A stretch of 64,000 bases of DNA from Planococcus halotolerans (GTDB lineage: Bacteria > Bacillota > Bacilli > Bacillales_A > Planococcaceae): the NCBI RefSeq assembly GCF_003289955.1, contig NZ_QLZR01000008.1, forward strand, positions 62,001 through 126,000, written 5' to 3'. Below the pieces are notes generated by a model, which searched no databases, had not been told where the DNA came from, and was given only the letters and a program-made list of their open reading frames with translations. Position numbers and translations under genes: made by a program. Shown here in pieces: positions 63,709-64,000 of this stretch. Position 1 is the stretch's first letter. Each line of letters opens with the position of its first letter.

Positions 63709-63956
63709 GTTGTTTTTTTGCGGATTTTGGAAGTGAGTGATCATAGAACCTTGTGAGTGATCATAGAGCTCCCAAAAGTGCTCATAGAATCTGTTGAGTG
63801 ATCATAGAATCCTGTGAGTGATCATAGAACCCCAAAAAGTGATCATAGAAAATATAACGAGCCGATCTTGTCGCTTTTCGCCTGCGAAAAGCATCCATTT
63901 AACGGTTTTGAACTTTGGAAAAGCATTCGCAATGAAGAAATCCGCAAAAAAGTAAC
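63709..63956. repeat. tandem TGATCATAGA repeats between inverted arms
   Basis: Six units with a TCATAGA core begin at 63741, 63761, 63782, 63802, 63822 and 63843, at 20-21 bp spacing. Inverted arms lie on each side: 63709-63728 (TTTTTTTGCGGATTTT) and 63937-63956 (GAAATCCGCAAAAAAG), matching at 17 of 20 positions. A GCTTTTCGC/GCGAAAAGC palindrome is at 63873-63892. The remainder to 64000 shows no gene. Confidence 0.8.
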
Positions 63957-64000
63957 AGAAAGAAAGTATTCTCGTCCCAAATCACCAAATAGCCCCTACT

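Noticed and set aside
63733-63850. CRISPR array
   Set aside because: Units repeat every 20-21 bp with no unique spacers of 30 bp or more and no cas genes nearby. This is a tandem repeat.
63957-64000. Partial gene at the right edge
   Set aside because: No frame on either strand continues with a recognisable protein or a ribosome binding site; too little sequence to call.

Overview
The window looks like a chromosomal segment from a low-to-mid GC Gram-positive bacterium of the family Planococcaceae, probably Planococcus, Planomicrobium or a close relative. This is inferred from gene order and protein character, not from a database search. The order tyrS-rpsD, nifZ-thiI, sppA-yteJ-tpx-ytxK, nrnA-dnaE, accDA-pfkA-pyk-fxsA-citZ-icd-mdh-phoPR-polA-mutM-coaE-gapB-speD-nrdR-dnaB-dnaI-thrS-infC-rpmI-rplT-ysdABC is the Bacillus subtilis ytx/yts/ysd backbone as I remember it. 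Several B. subtilis members (such as ytsJ, ytaF, ytxC and sspA) are absent and others (hflKC, a GntR regulator, an EAL protein, a methionine gamma-lyase) are present.

Layout. 1-4.5 kb: 5' end of a class A penicillin-binding protein, T-box-controlled tyrS, a sigma-B-type stress protein, a cobalamin-binding-like protein and rpsD with its leader. 4.6-9.4 kb: methionine gamma-lyase, a membrane EAL protein, a GAF-type methionine sulfoxide reductase and hisJ. 9.5-19.7 kb: ezrA, cysteine desulfurase with thiI, acyl-CoA ligase, rarD, sppA, an RDD protein, tpx and a YtxK-type methyltransferase. 19.7-29 kb: small proteins, universal stress proteins, an ATP-grasp ligase/amino acid racemase pair that probably builds a D-amino-acid peptidoglycan crossbridge, ald, an M24 peptidase, ytkL, ytoI and ytpI. 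29-43 kb: nrnA, dnaE, a GntR regulator with accDA (fatty acid initiation), pfkA-pyk (lower glycolysis), fxsA, and citZ-icd-mdh (TCA cycle). 43-53.6 kb: phoPR, hflKC, polA-mutM-coaE, gapB and speD. 54-63.7 kb: nrdR-dnaB-dnaI (replication control), T-box thrS, the L20-controlled infC-rpmI-rplT operon, ysdA/ysdB, a dUTPase and the M42 aminopeptidase ysdC.

Regulation is unusually legible. There are two T-boxes (Tyr codon TAC, Thr codon ACC), S4 and L20 autoregulatory leaders, a consensus sigma-B promoter, cre-like sites at megL and citZ, a CcpN-type operator at gapB, a perfect 15-bp palindrome in front of the GntR gene, and a long speD leader whose exposed loop is complementary to the speD Shine-Dalgarno. 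Gene starts were set mainly by Shine-Dalgarno spacing; infC uses an ATT start.

The most unusual material is non-coding. One structured repeat family of about 120 bp sits 3-4 nt after the stop codons of ezrA, a 61-aa protein and rpmI, in the latter case inside the rpmI-rplT operon. A second family with inverted ends lies before nrdR and before infC. Beyond ysdC, six TGATCATAGA-like units repeat every 20-21 bp between inverted arms. No rRNA, tRNA, CRISPR array, phage or transposase gene was seen.
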